Made by a program: the position numbers and the translations under genes
The notes under the pieces: model-generated
Seen by the model: only the letters and a program-made list of their open reading frames with translations
Database searches by the model: none
Told to the model about the DNA's origin: nothing
Assembly (NCBI GenBank): GCA_038230255.1
Contig: JBBRNP010000004.1
Coordinates: forward strand, 224,937 to 288,936
Length of the DNA stretch: 64,000 bases
Reading direction: 5' to 3'
Source: AV40 sp038230255
GTDB lineage: Bacteria > Verrucomicrobiota > Verrucomicrobiia > Chthoniobacterales > UBA10450
Shown here: one piece after another, positions 1 through 10,900 of the stretch
Layout: each line of letters begins with the position of its first letter
How positions within the stretch are numbered: position 1 is the stretch's first letter

Positions 1-2
1 CG

Positions 3-2810
3 CCCACACCGACCACCGGGCTTGCCCCGCGTTACGAAAATTTCAATCCTCCCGCGGCCGGCCCTGCTACTTTGGGCCGCAGCTCGGGCGAACCTTCCAT
101 CGGAATCGCGTTGGGTATCACTGGACATCCGGAAGGCCGGGCCATGTTCCAATCGGATGTGCAAACGTTGCGGGTCACATTCAACGGTTGCGTCAGGCCG
201 ACATGGGAGAACAAACCGGCGCCGACTTCGCTCCAGGATTTTGATCCAATCCTGTTCACCGATCATCAAACCGGACGCACCATTGTGTCGTTGCTGAGTT
301 TTGCCGGCGACCCGGTGGCGCCTCAGATCTCGTACACCGACACCGCCACACCTTTCAATGATGGCGACGTGTGGACACCCGCCGGTCTCGGACCTCGCAT
401 TGGTTCGGGCATAGATCACCAGACTGTTGGTGGCGGACCGTACCATGTCGATCCCGTTACTGGATTACCTCCCGCGCATGATCCGTTGTACCCGAACGCC
501 GTTTACTACTGCTCACAGGCTCTGGTGGATGCCAGTTGTGCGCGAAGCGATGACGGCGGACAAACCTTTGCCGCCGACCCAGTCGTTCTCCCGGCCTATA
601 CCGATCAATGCGGCGGACTGCATGGACACGTAAAAGTCGCACCCGATGGCACGGTGTATTTGCCTAACAAAGGCTGCGGCACGGCACAGGGGGTAGTCGT
701 ATCGGAAAATAATGGATTAACGTGGAGCATTCGGACGGTGCCGGGGAGTACCCAAGGAAGTAGCGATCCGTCGGTCGGCGTCGGCCGAGGAGATCAGACC
801 AGCGGCAAAGGAAAAGTTTATTTCGGGTACGCTGACGGTGACACCAAAGCGGTCATTACCACCTCTACGGACCACGGCATGAATTGGAGTCAGCCTCTGG
901 ATGTTGGAGCACAACTGGGAATCAATAATGTTGTTTTTCCCGCGGTCATTGCGGGCGATGATAACCGCGCCGCGTTCGCGTTTCTCGGCACACCGACAGC
1001 GGGCGGATTACAAGGCCGCGGTTTCACCGGCGTCTGGCATCTTTACATCGCCACCACCTACGATGGCGGTGCGACGTGGACTACGGTTGACGCCACGCCT
1101 AGCGATCCCGTGCAACGCGGTTGTATCTGGCTTGGTGGCGGAGCCAACGTCTGCCGGAATCTGCTCGACTTTATGGACGTGCAGATGGATCAACAGGGCC
1201 GCGTTCTGGCCGGTTATGCCGATGGATGCGCCGGAGGCGATTGCGTTCAAGCGCCATCCTCGGCAATTGGTAATTCTTACACCGCCCTGGCCGGCATCGC
1301 GCGCCAATCTGGTGGGCGCCGTCTCCTCGCAGCGTTTGATCCGCCTGAAATGGCGACAGTTCCGGGGACACCGTTTGTGACTGCCAGACGTAATGGCAGC
1401 GTCGTTCAGCTGTCGTGGTCGGAAGCGGACAATGGTGGCTCGCCCATCACAACTTATACAATACTCCGCGGCACAGCGGCTGGAGCCGAGGCGCCATTTA
1501 ACTTCGTCTCTGGCAATACGCTGACTTATATCGATCCCACCGCCACCAACCCGGCTACCACCTATTTTTACAAGGTCGTTGCCATGAATGCACAAGGATC
1601 TTCGTGTGGCGACAACGAAGTGTCCGCGCCTTATGCCGGGGATTCGGCCTCCGGTATGATCCTGTCCACCGATCCGACCAGCGACCAAATCGGCGCTCCG
1701 GGTAATGCTGACCTCGACATTCAATCGCTTACGATTGCCGAGCCGGGATCCGGTCCAAACGCCGGCAAACTCGTGCTTAACTTAAAAGTGGCCGATCTCT
1801 CCGTCGTGCCTAACGAAAGAATGTGGAGGATCATCTGGGCCTCTCCTTACTCATCAGGCAGCCAATATTACGTTGGCATGACTAAGGATCAGAATGGCGT
1901 TGTCAGTTTCGAATACGGCACGGTCGCCACTGCAACAGTCGGCTTGGTCCTCGGTGTGCCGTCCACAACCAAAGTGGGCACGCCTGACGTGGGCACCTTT
2001 ACGACTGCGGGCTTGATCACGATCGTTGTTTCGAAGGACAAGGTTGGAAATCCAAAGACGGGTGATCTGCTCGGTAACTTTTCGGTCAGAACGTACGCCA
2101 CTGTTACCACTCAGATTCGAACAACGAACGCTATCGATACCACCGGCAACGCCACCAACCTCGATCGCACCGCCAACACCGCCACGTATCAGCTTGTCGG
2201 TCCCGTGCCCGGCCTCAATAGTGTCGTGTCTCGCAAGACCCACGATACCGCTGGAACATTCGACGTTAATTTGCCGCTCGTCGGTAGTCCCGGCATCGAA
2301 TGCCGTACCGGCCAGGGCACGAATTCCGATTCGCATCAGGTTGTCTTCACCTTTGCCGCGCCGGTAACGGTCACGGGCGTTACCGTCACTCCCGGCTCAG
2401 GGGGCACAGCCAGCGCCTCCGGCCCACCCATTGTGAATGGCAATCAAGTAACTGTTAATCTCACTGCCAGCAACGCCCAAACAATCACCATCAGCTTGCT
2501 CGGAGTAAACGGCGCCGGCATTAACGGCAACGTTTCCGTCCAAATGGGCGTGCTCTTGGGCGACACGACTGCAAATGGTTCAGTCAATTCGAGCGATATC
2601 GCGCAAACCCAATCTCAATCCGGGCAACCGGTGACGGCAGCTAACTTCCGCGAAGATGTGACCGTTAACGGCTTGATCAACAGTTCGGACATTGCGCTGG
2701 TTCAGTCCAAATCCGGAACCGCACTACCGGCAGCAGGTACCGCCAGTCTGTCTCCTTCGCCGTCAAAGACAGACCTGAAGCGTCCAGGATCAAAAACCAA
2801 TAAGCAATGA
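3..2810 (+). CDS. Large secreted sialidase-like (BNR/Fn3/dockerin-like) protein, 5' end outside window
   Basis: The reading frame is open to the window edge. The codons before the TTG at 72 encode a PTPTTG...PRYENF stretch that matches the linker preceding the same domain in the paralogue at 3191, so the true start lies upstream. About 935 residues are visible. The first ~440 hold BNR/sialidase-type motifs (SENNGLTWS, STDHGMNWS, TYDGGATWT), probably a beta-propeller. A fibronectin type III-like domain (~447-546) follows, then a beta-rich domain starting near SLTIAEPG (~551-733). The last part is a module beginning VVSRKTHDTAG and a dockerin-like pair of loops (GDTTANGSVNSSDIAQ and TVNGLINSSDIALVQ). 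The family is secreted; substrate and catalytic activity are unknown. No cohesin partner is visible in the window. Domain assignment is by motif reading and is confident for BNR and the tail, less so for the middle domain. Confidence 0.85.
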   Translation, partial: PTPTTGLAPRYENFNPPAAGPATLGRSSGEPSIGIALGITGHPEGRAMFQSDVQTLRVTFNGCVRPTWENKPAPTSLQDFDPILFTDHQTGRTIVSLLSFAGDPVAPQISYTDTATPFNDGDVWTPAGLGPRIGSGIDHQTVGGGPYHVDPVTGLPPAHDPLYPNAVYYCSQALVDASCARSDDGGQTFAADPVVLPAYTDQCGGLHGHVKVAPDGTVYLPNKGCGTAQGVVVSENNGLTWSIRTVPGSTQGSSDPSVGVGRGDQTSGKGKVYFGYADGDTKAVITTSTDHGMNWSQPLDVGAQLGINNVVFPAVIAGDDNRAAFAFLGTPTAGGLQGRGFTGVWHLYIATTYDGGATWTTVDATPSDPVQRGCIWLGGGANVCRNLLDFMDVQMDQQGRVLAGYADGCAGGDCVQAPSSAIGNSYTALAGIARQSGGRRLLAAFDPPEMATVPGTPFVTARRNGSVVQLSWSEADNGGSPITTYTILRGTAAGAEAPFNFVSGNTLTYIDPTATNPATTYFYKVVAMNAQGSSCGDNEVSAPYAGDSASGMILSTDPTSDQIGAPGNADLDIQSLTIAEPGSGPNAGKLVLNLKVADLSVVPNERMWRIIWASPYSSGSQYYVGMTKDQNGVVSFEYGTVATATVGLVLGVPSTTKVGTPDVGTFTTAGLITIVVSKDKVGNPKTGDLLGNFSVRTYATVTTQIRTTNAIDTTGNATNLDRTANTATYQLVGPVPGLNSVVSRKTHDTAGTFDVNLPLVGSPGIECRTGQGTNSDSHQVVFTFAAPVTVTGVTVTPGSGGTASASGPPIVNGNQVTVNLTASNAQTITISLLGVNGAGINGNVSVQMGVLLGDTTANGSVNSSDIAQTQSQSGQPVTAANFREDVTVNGLINSSDIALVQSKSGTALPAAGTASLSPSPSKTDLKRPGSKTNKQ

Positions 2811-3190
2811 AAGGCAATCGAGTGGAATACATCCATCTCCCACGCAGTCTCCGATTCAGAGCAACAAAAAATGATATCGGAACCCAGCGCTGCGGCGGTT
2901 AAGAAGGCCTTCGCGCTCCCGGCCGTCGCGGGGTTATTACCAATGAGGCGCCGTCGGGTCGCACCAGTTAAAAGTCCCGCCGCCGGTTTCGGTCAGGTAT
3001 TAGCCCGATCTTTTTCCAGCAAGACGGCGAACCGGAGATCGACATCGTCACGGGGGGCTTTCAGTCGGGCAGAAAAAAATGCCCGGCCATACATCCTAAA
3101 GCCGGGTTAATACGATGCGTTTGTAAACAATTGTATAACAATCAACCACGATCGGCTGGATGGGCGGGCCAACAACAATCCTCTTAAAAT
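2811..3190. other. Intergenic region with possible decayed paralogue fragment
   Basis: No convincing gene lies here. An open frame at 2871-3110 gives a low-complexity Arg/Ala-rich peptide with no family look. In another frame, 3002-3055 reads SPIFFQQDGEPEIDIVTGG, which resembles PSLFFIQDAEPEIKIDIFG near the N-terminus of the paralogue at 7929. This could be a scrap of a further BNR-family gene. The similarity is short, so it is tentative. Confidence 0.3.
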
Positions 3191-6100
3191 ATGAAATCTT
3201 CTCGTTCCTTCTCGGTCATTATTCTTATTTGCCTAGTCGCTTTTACAGCGACGGCAATTACGTTCGCTGGCAACAAAAAGGGCGCCAGGCGTCTGCGTGA
3301 TTACTCGCCACTCGTGCCGCTGGTCGCTGATCCGTGCGTAACGCCGGGCATTTCTATCGTTACCGATCCAGCCGGTGATACCGGCACGACGGTCGGCACC
3401 GTGCCAGGGGCCGCGACGCAGGACATCAGGGAAGTGTTAATCGCCGAGCCAGGCCAGGCCGACAGCGTACGGCGCCTGGCGGTGACCATGAAGGTGGAGG
3501 GTGACCTGAGCACGTTGCCGCCCAGTGGCATCTGGCGCGTCTTCTTCAAACCATCTACCGGAACGCTGACTTATTTTGTGGGAGTGTTTAACGATCCGAC
3601 TGCGGGAGTTGTATATAATTACGGAAGCGTCGGGACGACCACAACGACGCTGGGCGCTGCTGATAGCGGATCAATTTCCGTTGCTAACAAAACGTTCACT
3701 ATCCTCATCTCCGACAGCAAAGTCGGCAATCCCGCTGCAGGAACGGCGCTCACCGGAATCTACGGACGGACCCAAACTTTAGTTGGGGCGGCGGGCACTG
3801 GAGCGACGCCGACCCACGATATCGCACCGGATACCGCGCCAACCACCGGAACCGGAAGTTATACGATGGTCAGCACCCCGTGCGTGGCGGGGACTCCGAC
3901 GCCCACGCCCACGCCCACCCCGCCGCCGGTTGCTGGCGCGCCCAGATATTTTAATTACGTGTCGCCACAGGGCATCGCTGACAGCGTGGGCGAGCCATCC
4001 ATTGGTTCCAATTACAAGAGTGAAAAGTTATTCAGCAACAGCATGTTCTCGATCCTGAATGGCGGCACGACATTGTTCTTCGGCGGATTTTCGCCCTCTC
4101 TGGTAAGAAACACTTTCAATGACTGCTCCTCACCGGCAGGTACACTTTGGGAGCCGAAGACACTTTTGACGGCGAACAGCCCGCGAGGTTTTGGCGACCC
4201 GATTCTTTTCACCGATCACATCCCCGGCCGCACCTTCGTTTCGCAGCTCGAGGGACTCACCCCGGCAGGCAGCACCACCGACATTACCGATGACGACGGC
4301 GACACCTTTACGCCAAGCGAAGGATCGGGATTGCCTTCTTGCATCGACCACCAGACGATCGGCGGTGGCCCATTCCATGCCCCCCTTACGGGCAGTGATC
4401 CTTTATACCCGAACGCGGTTTACTACGCCTCGCAGTGCGTCGCCGATGCGACCTGCTCCCTGAGCCTCGATGGAGGAAGAACTTTCGGCCCGGGAAACGT
4501 AATGTTTACTACGGCCGACTGCGGTGGATTGCATGGACATCTTAAAGTGGCGCCGGATGGAACGGTGTTTGTGCCCGATAACGCGTGCGGTGGAACGGAT
4601 TTGATCGGCCATGTGGATGGTAACCAAGCCGTCATTGTGTCCGAGAATAATGGCGTGACGTGGGCCATCCGGAAAATCCCCGGATCGACCACACAGAGCG
4701 ACGACGACAACTCGGTCGGAGTGGCGACCGATAGCAATACAATCTATGTGGGGTTTCAGTCGGGCGACGGTCATCCGCGCATCGCAAAGTCGACTGACAA
4801 AGGGCTAACGTGGTCAGTTCCTTTTGATGTTGGCACGACGGTGACCAGTGGGGGCCCGATATTGAATACGGCATTTAGCGCGGTCGTGGCCGGTGATCCC
4901 AATCGCGCATCATTTGCCTTCTACGGCACCGAAACTGGTGGCAGCGACTGGAATCAACCTGACTTCGCCGGTGTCTGGTATCTCTACCTTGCCAGCACTT
5001 TTGATGGCGGTGTGACGTGGTCCACTCAGAACCTGACACCTGGTGATCCGGTCCAGCGCGGCGGAATCTGCGGGAGCGGTGCCTGCCGCAACCACCTCGA
5101 CTTTTTCGACGCCACGATTGATCGGGAAGGCCGCGTGCTAGTCGGTTACACGGACGGCTGCGTCAGCGCCAGCTGTTTGAATGGCGGTAACAATGACTTT
5201 ACGGCGAAGGGCGTCATCGCGCGCCAGGCCGGCGGCAAACGGATGTTTGCCGCGAGCGATCCGAACGAGCCCGCCTTGGCGGGTGCGCCCTTGGCTAAGG
5301 GAACCTTAAATGCCGCAAACACGGTTGCCACTTTATCGTGGCCAGTGCCGGACAACAGCGGCTCGCCGATTACGGGCTACAAGGTTTACCGCGGCCCATC
5401 AGCCGGCCCGTTCACGCTTCTCGCGACCACACCCGTGAACAACTACACCGATACGACGTTTAGTACCGGGAGTTTCTATAGAGTCACGGCCGTGAACGCC
5501 ATTGGTGAAGGACCATACTGCGGCACGTTCGCGCCCATACCCGGAGGCCGAACCGCATGCGTGTTGCCGGGTATTCTCGTTAATGACGATATTAATCCCG
5601 ACGGCACCGATAACGATGCTGGAGCGAATATGCCTCCAGACCCGCGCGTCAACATCCGGCAACTCTTTATCGCCGAGCCATTCTTTGGAGCCGGCGTGAA
5701 TAAACTGGTCTTCACCATGCAGCTCGCGCCATCAACGGGAACAGGAGCAACGACGCCGCCAGCCAGCAGCCAGTGGTACATTGTTTGGCAATCTCAGTCC
5801 CCCACTGTGGACTTCGATCGCTACTACGTGGGGATGAAGACGGACGCGGCTGGTGCACTCTCGTTTGAATACGGGAAATTTGGTGTGCCTCTCGATGCCA
5901 CTAATCCGAACCCGAACGCAAATATTCCCGTTAAACTTGGCGACGCGGATAGCGGAAGCTACAACGTTGCTACAGGCCTGGTGACCATCGTGCTCTCCAA
6001 CAGCAAAGCGGAAAACGTCGGCTCGGGAGGAAGCCTCTCGAGAGTCAACGTAAGAACTTATTTTGCTCGGCCCGACAGCGGTCCGAAAACGCAAGGCACT

Positions 6101-6673
6101 GCCAGTGACATCACTGGCGACGGTACCTACACGCTCGTGGGCAACGCTTCCTGCTCGACACCGCCGGTGCCAATCAGTGCGGTCTCGGCAAAAACACACG
6201 GAGCCGCTGGCGTTTTTGACGTCAACCTGCCGCTCACCGGTAGCCCCGGCATCGAATGCCGGACCGGCGGAGCTTCCGGCAATCACCAAATGGTCGTTAC
6301 GTTCGCCGCTCCCGTTAGCCTCACCTCTGCTTCTGTGACCTCAGGATCAGGATCCGTCTCCAGCACCACCACCAGCGGCAATTCGGTGTTTGTGAACCTG
6401 ACCGGCGTGACTAACGCACAAAACATCACGGTGACTTTGGTCGGCGTCAGCGCAGGCGGGAACGTCGGCAACGTTGCGGTGCCAATGGCCGTGCTCGAGG
6501 GCGACACTACCGCCAATCGCGCTGTTAACTCGAGCGACATCTCGCAGACGCAATCACAGTCCGGTCAACCGGTCGGCCCAGACAATTTCCGTGAAGACGT
6601 AACGGTCAATGGCCTGATTAACAGCTCCGATATCGCCCTTGTTCAGTCGAGATCGGGCACAGGCTTGCCCTGA
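3191..6673 (+). CDS. Large secreted sialidase-like (BNR/Fn3/dockerin-like) protein
   Basis: This is a complete 1160-residue paralogue of the first gene. It starts with a signal peptide (MKSSRSFSVIILICLVAF, cleavage near residue 27). A beta-rich domain with the VLIAEPGQAD motif (~50-230) follows, then a PTPTPTPTPPP linker near residue 235 encoded by a tandem cgccca-type repeat. Next come BNR-type repeats (SENNGVTWA, STDKGLTWS, TFDGGVTWS), an Fn3-like domain (~705-795), a second copy of the AEP domain (~800-985), the SAKTHGAAG module and a dockerin-like tail (GDTTANRAVNSSDISQ, TVNGLINSSDIALVQ) that ends the protein. The duplicated AEP domain is absent from the visible part of gene 1. The protein is probably exported by Sec and is extracellular or surface-bound; ligand and activity are unknown. 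Confidence 0.88.
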   Translation: MKSSRSFSVIILICLVAFTATAITFAGNKKGARRLRDYSPLVPLVADPCVTPGISIVTDPAGDTGTTVGTVPGAATQDIREVLIAEPGQADSVRRLAVTMKVEGDLSTLPPSGIWRVFFKPSTGTLTYFVGVFNDPTAGVVYNYGSVGTTTTTLGAADSGSISVANKTFTILISDSKVGNPAAGTALTGIYGRTQTLVGAAGTGATPTHDIAPDTAPTTGTGSYTMVSTPCVAGTPTPTPTPTPPPVAGAPRYFNYVSPQGIADSVGEPSIGSNYKSEKLFSNSMFSILNGGTTLFFGGFSPSLVRNTFNDCSSPAGTLWEPKTLLTANSPRGFGDPILFTDHIPGRTFVSQLEGLTPAGSTTDITDDDGDTFTPSEGSGLPSCIDHQTIGGGPFHAPLTGSDPLYPNAVYYASQCVADATCSLSLDGGRTFGPGNVMFTTADCGGLHGHLKVAPDGTVFVPDNACGGTDLIGHVDGNQAVIVSENNGVTWAIRKIPGSTTQSDDDNSVGVATDSNTIYVGFQSGDGHPRIAKSTDKGLTWSVPFDVGTTVTSGGPILNTAFSAVVAGDPNRASFAFYGTETGGSDWNQPDFAGVWYLYLASTFDGGVTWSTQNLTPGDPVQRGGICGSGACRNHLDFFDATIDREGRVLVGYTDGCVSASCLNGGNNDFTAKGVIARQAGGKRMFAASDPNEPALAGAPLAKGTLNAANTVATLSWPVPDNSGSPITGYKVYRGPSAGPFTLLATTPVNNYTDTTFSTGSFYRVTAVNAIGEGPYCGTFAPIPGGRTACVLPGILVNDDINPDGTDNDAGANMPPDPRVNIRQLFIAEPFFGAGVNKLVFTMQLAPSTGTGATTPPASSQWYIVWQSQSPTVDFDRYYVGMKTDAAGALSFEYGKFGVPLDATNPNPNANIPVKLGDADSGSYNVATGLVTIVLSNSKAENVGSGGSLSRVNVRTYFARPDSGPKTQGTASDITGDGTYTLVGNASCSTPPVPISAVSAKTHGAAGVFDVNLPLTGSPGIECRTGGASGNHQMVVTFAAPVSLTSASVTSGSGSVSSTTTSGNSVFVNLTGVTNAQNITVTLVGVSAGGNVGNVAVPMAVLEGDTTANRAVNSSDISQTQSQSGQPVGPDNFREDVTVNGLINSSDIALVQSRSGTGLP

Positions 6674-6769
6674 GTCGGAGGCGATCAGATGCAGAGATTT
6701 TTCGTAACCAATAAAAAGACTGGTACGATACATCCAGCGCAGGGCCACTCTCCGAATCAGGAGGCAACA

Positions 6770-7030
6770 ATGAGTTCAGAACCAAAAAGAGACGCGGAAA
6801 ACGGGGCAGTTCGAGCCCCCGTTTCAATCTCGCTGGTACCGAAACGCCGGTTCAAAGCAGCCCCTCCTCCAGCAGAAGAAGAGACCCCACCTCCTGAAGA
6901 AGCCGCCCGGCCATACCATCGGCAAAAACTCAAACGCACTGGGCGCGTCGTTTTAAGATGGCCCTCCAAAGCAACCCAATTCGGCCACGTCCCACCGGCG
7001 CCACTAACGGTCCGATCATACGCGCCATAG
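6770..7030 (+). CDS. Small proline-rich protein of unknown function
   Basis: The 86-residue product is unrecognised. The ATG at 6770 is preferred over the ATG at 6689 because AGGAGG (6759-6764) lies 5 bases upstream. The middle carries an acidic proline-rich run (PPPAEEETPPPEEAARP) and the ends are basic; there is no signal peptide or membrane segment. It sits 96 bases after one secreted paralogue and 82 bases before the PEP-CTERM gene, on the same strand. The ribosome binding site supports translation, but no family support is visible. Confidence 0.5.
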   Translation: MSSEPKRDAENGAVRAPVSISLVPKRRFKAAPPPAEEETPPPEEAARPYHRQKLKRTGRVVLRWPSKATQFGHVPPAPLTVRSYAP

Positions 7031-7112
7031 TTTATATGCTTGACATAATGACCCCTTTTTTCCTACAACTGAGGCCGAACCAAACCAGATAATCCGGCAG
7101 AACAAAAGCAAA

Positions 7113-7763
7113 ATGAAAAAAACAATCCTCACCGCGCTAATTCCACTACTCATGGCAACATCGGCTGCTTTCGGCAGCGCCATGATCTCGTTTACAGACA
7201 ACGTCGGGACTGCCAACGCCGGCTCCTACAATTCGACAAGCGCATTCAGTTTCGACGTCTATCTTAGCTTTACTACTCCGCCGGCAAGCGTGCGCGGTTA
7301 CTCCTTGTGGCTCGAAGTTCCGACCGCATTGGCCCCTTATATTACTATTACGGGCGAAACCTACTTCACCTTTACTTTGGCCACGGACTCTTCCGCCACC
7401 AAGACCTTTACTGATTCTGCGGGCGCTGACAGTGGTTACCTGACCGACAAGTCTGCCGGTTTTTCGGGCGACTTAGGGGCTGTGACGTCTGACGGCTCGG
7501 CTGTCGCGCCAGGGGCTTATAAAGTGGCGAACATCACCTTTAGCCTCAGTGGCGCGCCGGCGGGTATCTATACACTTCAATCGACAATAGCGTCGCCGAA
7601 AACTTCTGAAGCCACCGAAGGCGTAACCTTCGCTGATTTCAATTTCGCGCAATCGCAGTACACGATAACGGTCGTGCCGGAACCGGCCACCTTGTCGCTG
7701 CTCGGCTTAGGCGCACTTGGCTCGTTTGGATTGACCGCGCTGCGCGCGCGACGCAGAGGATAA
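7113..7763 (+). CDS. PEP-CTERM sorting domain protein
   Basis: The 216-residue product begins with a signal peptide (MKKTILTALIPLLMATSAAFG). It ends with the tripartite PEP-CTERM signal: VPEPATLSLLGLGALG, a hydrophobic segment, and a basic tail (LRARRRG). This family is exported, processed by exosortase and anchored or released at the cell surface, often with extracellular polysaccharide. The ~165-residue body is Ser/Thr/Ala-rich and beta-like, with no recognised domain. No exosortase gene is in the window. A strong terminator follows 27 bases after the stop, so this gene ends a transcription unit. Confidence 0.85.
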   Translation: MKKTILTALIPLLMATSAAFGSAMISFTDNVGTANAGSYNSTSAFSFDVYLSFTTPPASVRGYSLWLEVPTALAPYITITGETYFTFTLATDSSATKTFTDSAGADSGYLTDKSAGFSGDLGAVTSDGSAVAPGAYKVANITFSLSGAPAGIYTLQSTIASPKTSEATEGVTFADFNFAQSQYTITVVPEPATLSLLGLGALGSFGLTALRARRRG

Positions 7764-7789
7764 GCTCAATCGACAGTTCTTCATGAAGA

Positions 7790-7826
7790 CTGCGCTGACC
7801 CACAAGGTCAGCGCAGTTTCTTTTTT
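7790..7826 (+). terminator. Rho-independent terminator after the PEP-CTERM gene
   Basis: A perfect 11-bp stem (ctgcgctgacc / ggtcagcgcag) with a 5-base loop (cacaa) is followed by tttctttttt. Confidence 0.93.
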
Positions 7827-7928
7827 ACCTCGGCCTCGTTCCAGGAGCTCCACGGAAATCTTTCCGAATTGACGGCCACAATGCCATTTCGGTTCGAATG
7901 AAAGTTTAACCTCGGAGAAAACATTCTT

Positions 7929-10900
7929 ATGAAAGTCACATTACGTTGGTCTGCATTGCTCGTCTCGATAATCGCTGTCGCGGCCGTCGGTTTTTTTTTA
8001 TCTGACGCGTTCGGTAAACAACGGCGCGGCTCTTCGCGCGACGGTCTCGCCCGTAACACTCCTATTTATACCACGGCCGGGTTCACTTTTTCCGCGCCGC
8101 TTCAGTTGCCGAAACCTATTCCCAACCCGTCATTGTTTTTTATTCAGGACGCTGAGCCTGAAATTAAGATCGACATCTTCGGTAATATTTATGTGACCGC
8201 CATCAACGGCGTGCCCGGAGGCACCGATCTGTGGAAATCAACCGATAAAGGCAGCACCTTCGTTTATCTTGGCCAACCGGATGGTGCTCAAGACAAGTGC
8301 CTGAGTCCGCTACCGGAGTGTGTCGCTCTGGGCGGCGCCGACGACGCTATCGATGTCTCAACTGGCGGCTATCTCTATGTCACCAGTCTCTACGCTGGAT
8401 CGGTAAATGTTTCGACTTCGATGGATGGCGGTACCGGCGGCATCGAGCCCGGTCAAGCCTGGCAGGTTCAACCAGTCGGTTCCGAAGTTCCGGCGGATGA
8501 TAGGCAATGGGTCGCTGCTTATGGACCACAAACGCTTTACATGACAATGCGACAGGCACCAGGAACAGGCCGGCTGTTCTTTTTTAAATCTACCGATGCC
8601 GGCAAAACGTTCGTCCCTACCGCGGCAAACCCGCTCACCACCATCGTCTCTCGCGAAGGCAATCTGGTTGTCGATCCTTACAACGGAAATCTCTACACCA
8701 CCTTCACCACGAACGGGGCGACTAATCAGATCAGTTTACTGCGATCGCTCGATGGCGGTAACACTTGGAGCACCATTCCGATCTATACCGGTCCGGTCGG
8801 AACCGATCTTAATAACGCCTTTCCTATGCTCGCCGTTGATCGCGGGGGAAATCTTCACCTCGCCTTCGCGCAATCGACCGGCATCTCACCTAATCGCACC
8901 AGCTGCCATGTTTATCTCATGAGCACAGCTAATCCGGCGGCAGCCATCCCCACATGGACGACGCCCGTCCAGGTCGATAATGGTCCGCTAAATAATACCG
9001 CGCTAATGCCTTGGATTGTGGGCGGCAGCCCCGGGGTAGTGGATATCACTTGGTACGGTTCGACTGTTAGCTCGCCCGACGTCACCCCGAATTCAGACAA
9101 AACGATGGGCCAGTGGTGGAAAGTGTTCTTCGCGCAAGTGACAAATGTTTTCAGCGGCAGTCCCGTTTTTAATCAGGTCGTAGTGGCCAACGATGTCCAC
9201 AACCTCGCCATCTGCAGCTCAGGTACTGGTTGCGTCACCTCGCCAACATCGACATCGAAACGAAAGCTACTCGAGTACTACACCATGACTGTCGATCCCG
9301 ACGGCAATGCCAACATCGCTTTCCCAGACAGCGTGGATAATTGCCCTTCCAGTTCATGCCTCACTAACACTTGGTTCGCGAAACAAACTGGCGGAGCAAG
9401 TGCCTACACGCCGCCGGCCGGCCCGCCATTGGCCAGCTTCGCCGCGAATGTTGCATTGCCCAACTCGACCGGCAAAGCAGAGCCCAGTCTCGCGGTGGAC
9501 AGCTTCAATTGCATCTACGCCTCTGCCCCCGGTGGCGCGAACATTTGGAAATCGGTAAACACGGGCGCGAGCTTTGCCAAGCTGGCAAACGTTCCGGTTC
9601 TGCCCAGCGGCGGTGGCGACGAAGATTTGCTCACGCTGCCCGCGACGATACGGCCGGCAACAATTTATTATGCGGACCTCGCCTTGGCTGACGTCAGCAT
9701 CCGTAAATCGACAAATGGAGGGGGAGCCTGGATCTCCCCAGGTCTCGGAGGATCCGCCGGCGAGTTAAACGCTTCTTCGGATCGGCAATGGATTGCCTGG
9801 GATTTCAACGGACCCTCCCAAAATATTTACGAAATGGACCACGAACTGGTCAGCGAGGTCATTCGGTTCGCCAGTTCTACCAACGATAGTCCCTGGGTGA
9901 CAGTAAGCGGCATCACCGACCCAGGACTGCTGGCCACGACCCTTCCCAACACAAACCCTGGGCCGGTGTTTGTTAATCACACCGACCACACGGTCTACGG
10001 TGTGTTTACCGCATCGATTCCAACAACAAACGCAAACCGTCCGCCATTCGGCAAATTGCCAGACGTCTGGATTGCTGCTGGCGCCGGTACGCTCGGCGCT
10101 GGTCTGGCGCCGGGGCCGTTCACCGACTATCCCACCTTCAAGGGCGTAATTGATTCGCCCACGATGCCGGCGCCACCTGCCGGCACGACAACCTACGGGA
10201 CGAATACGGCAAATGATTTTCCGGGCGGCGACACCGACGCGGCCGGAAATGTTTATGTCGCATGGGCGATGAATAACGCTCGCACCAACCAGTACGCGAT
10301 TTGGTTGGCCAGCTCCCACGATGGCGGAAAAAATTTCTACGGCCCGTTTCAAATCAGCTCCGGCCCCGGCTCAGCAGAGATGCCATGGATCGCGGCCGGT
10401 GACGCGGGCAAGATCAACGTCGTCTTTTATTCGACGACCGATCTCGGGGATCCAAACACCACCAGCCTGCATTGGAACGTGATGATGGCGCAGTCGCTCA
10501 ATGCCAATGCGCGCGAGCCCGCCTTCAGCGTCTCGCAAGTGAGCGATCATATCACGCACTTCGGCTCCATCTGCAATCTCGGTTTGCTGTGCAGCTCGGG
10601 CACGCGCGCATTGCTCGATTACTTCGAAGTAGCGATTGGCCCGGACGGGCTGGCCAATATTGTTTTCGCCGATACCGGCAATGCGAATTCACCTTCGCAT
10701 GTCACGTATGCACGTCAGATCGGCGGCGCACTTGCGCTAAATAATCCTACTTCCCCGACCTGCCTCGCCGGCACGTCGATTAATCCGATCAACGTCGTCT
10801 CACGCAAAACTCACGGTTCCGTCGGCGACTTCGATGTCGATCTTCCGCTCACCGGCGGTGCCGGCATTGAATGCCGCACCGGCGGACCAAATGGCGATCA

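Noticed and set aside
2871..3110. 79-residue ORF in the first intergenic gap
   Set aside because: No ribosome binding site or recognisable domain; Arg/Ala/Ser-rich.
3890..3930. Tandem cgccca-type repeat
   Set aside because: It only encodes the PTPTPTP linker of the secreted protein, a common feature, and not a CRISPR or mobile element.
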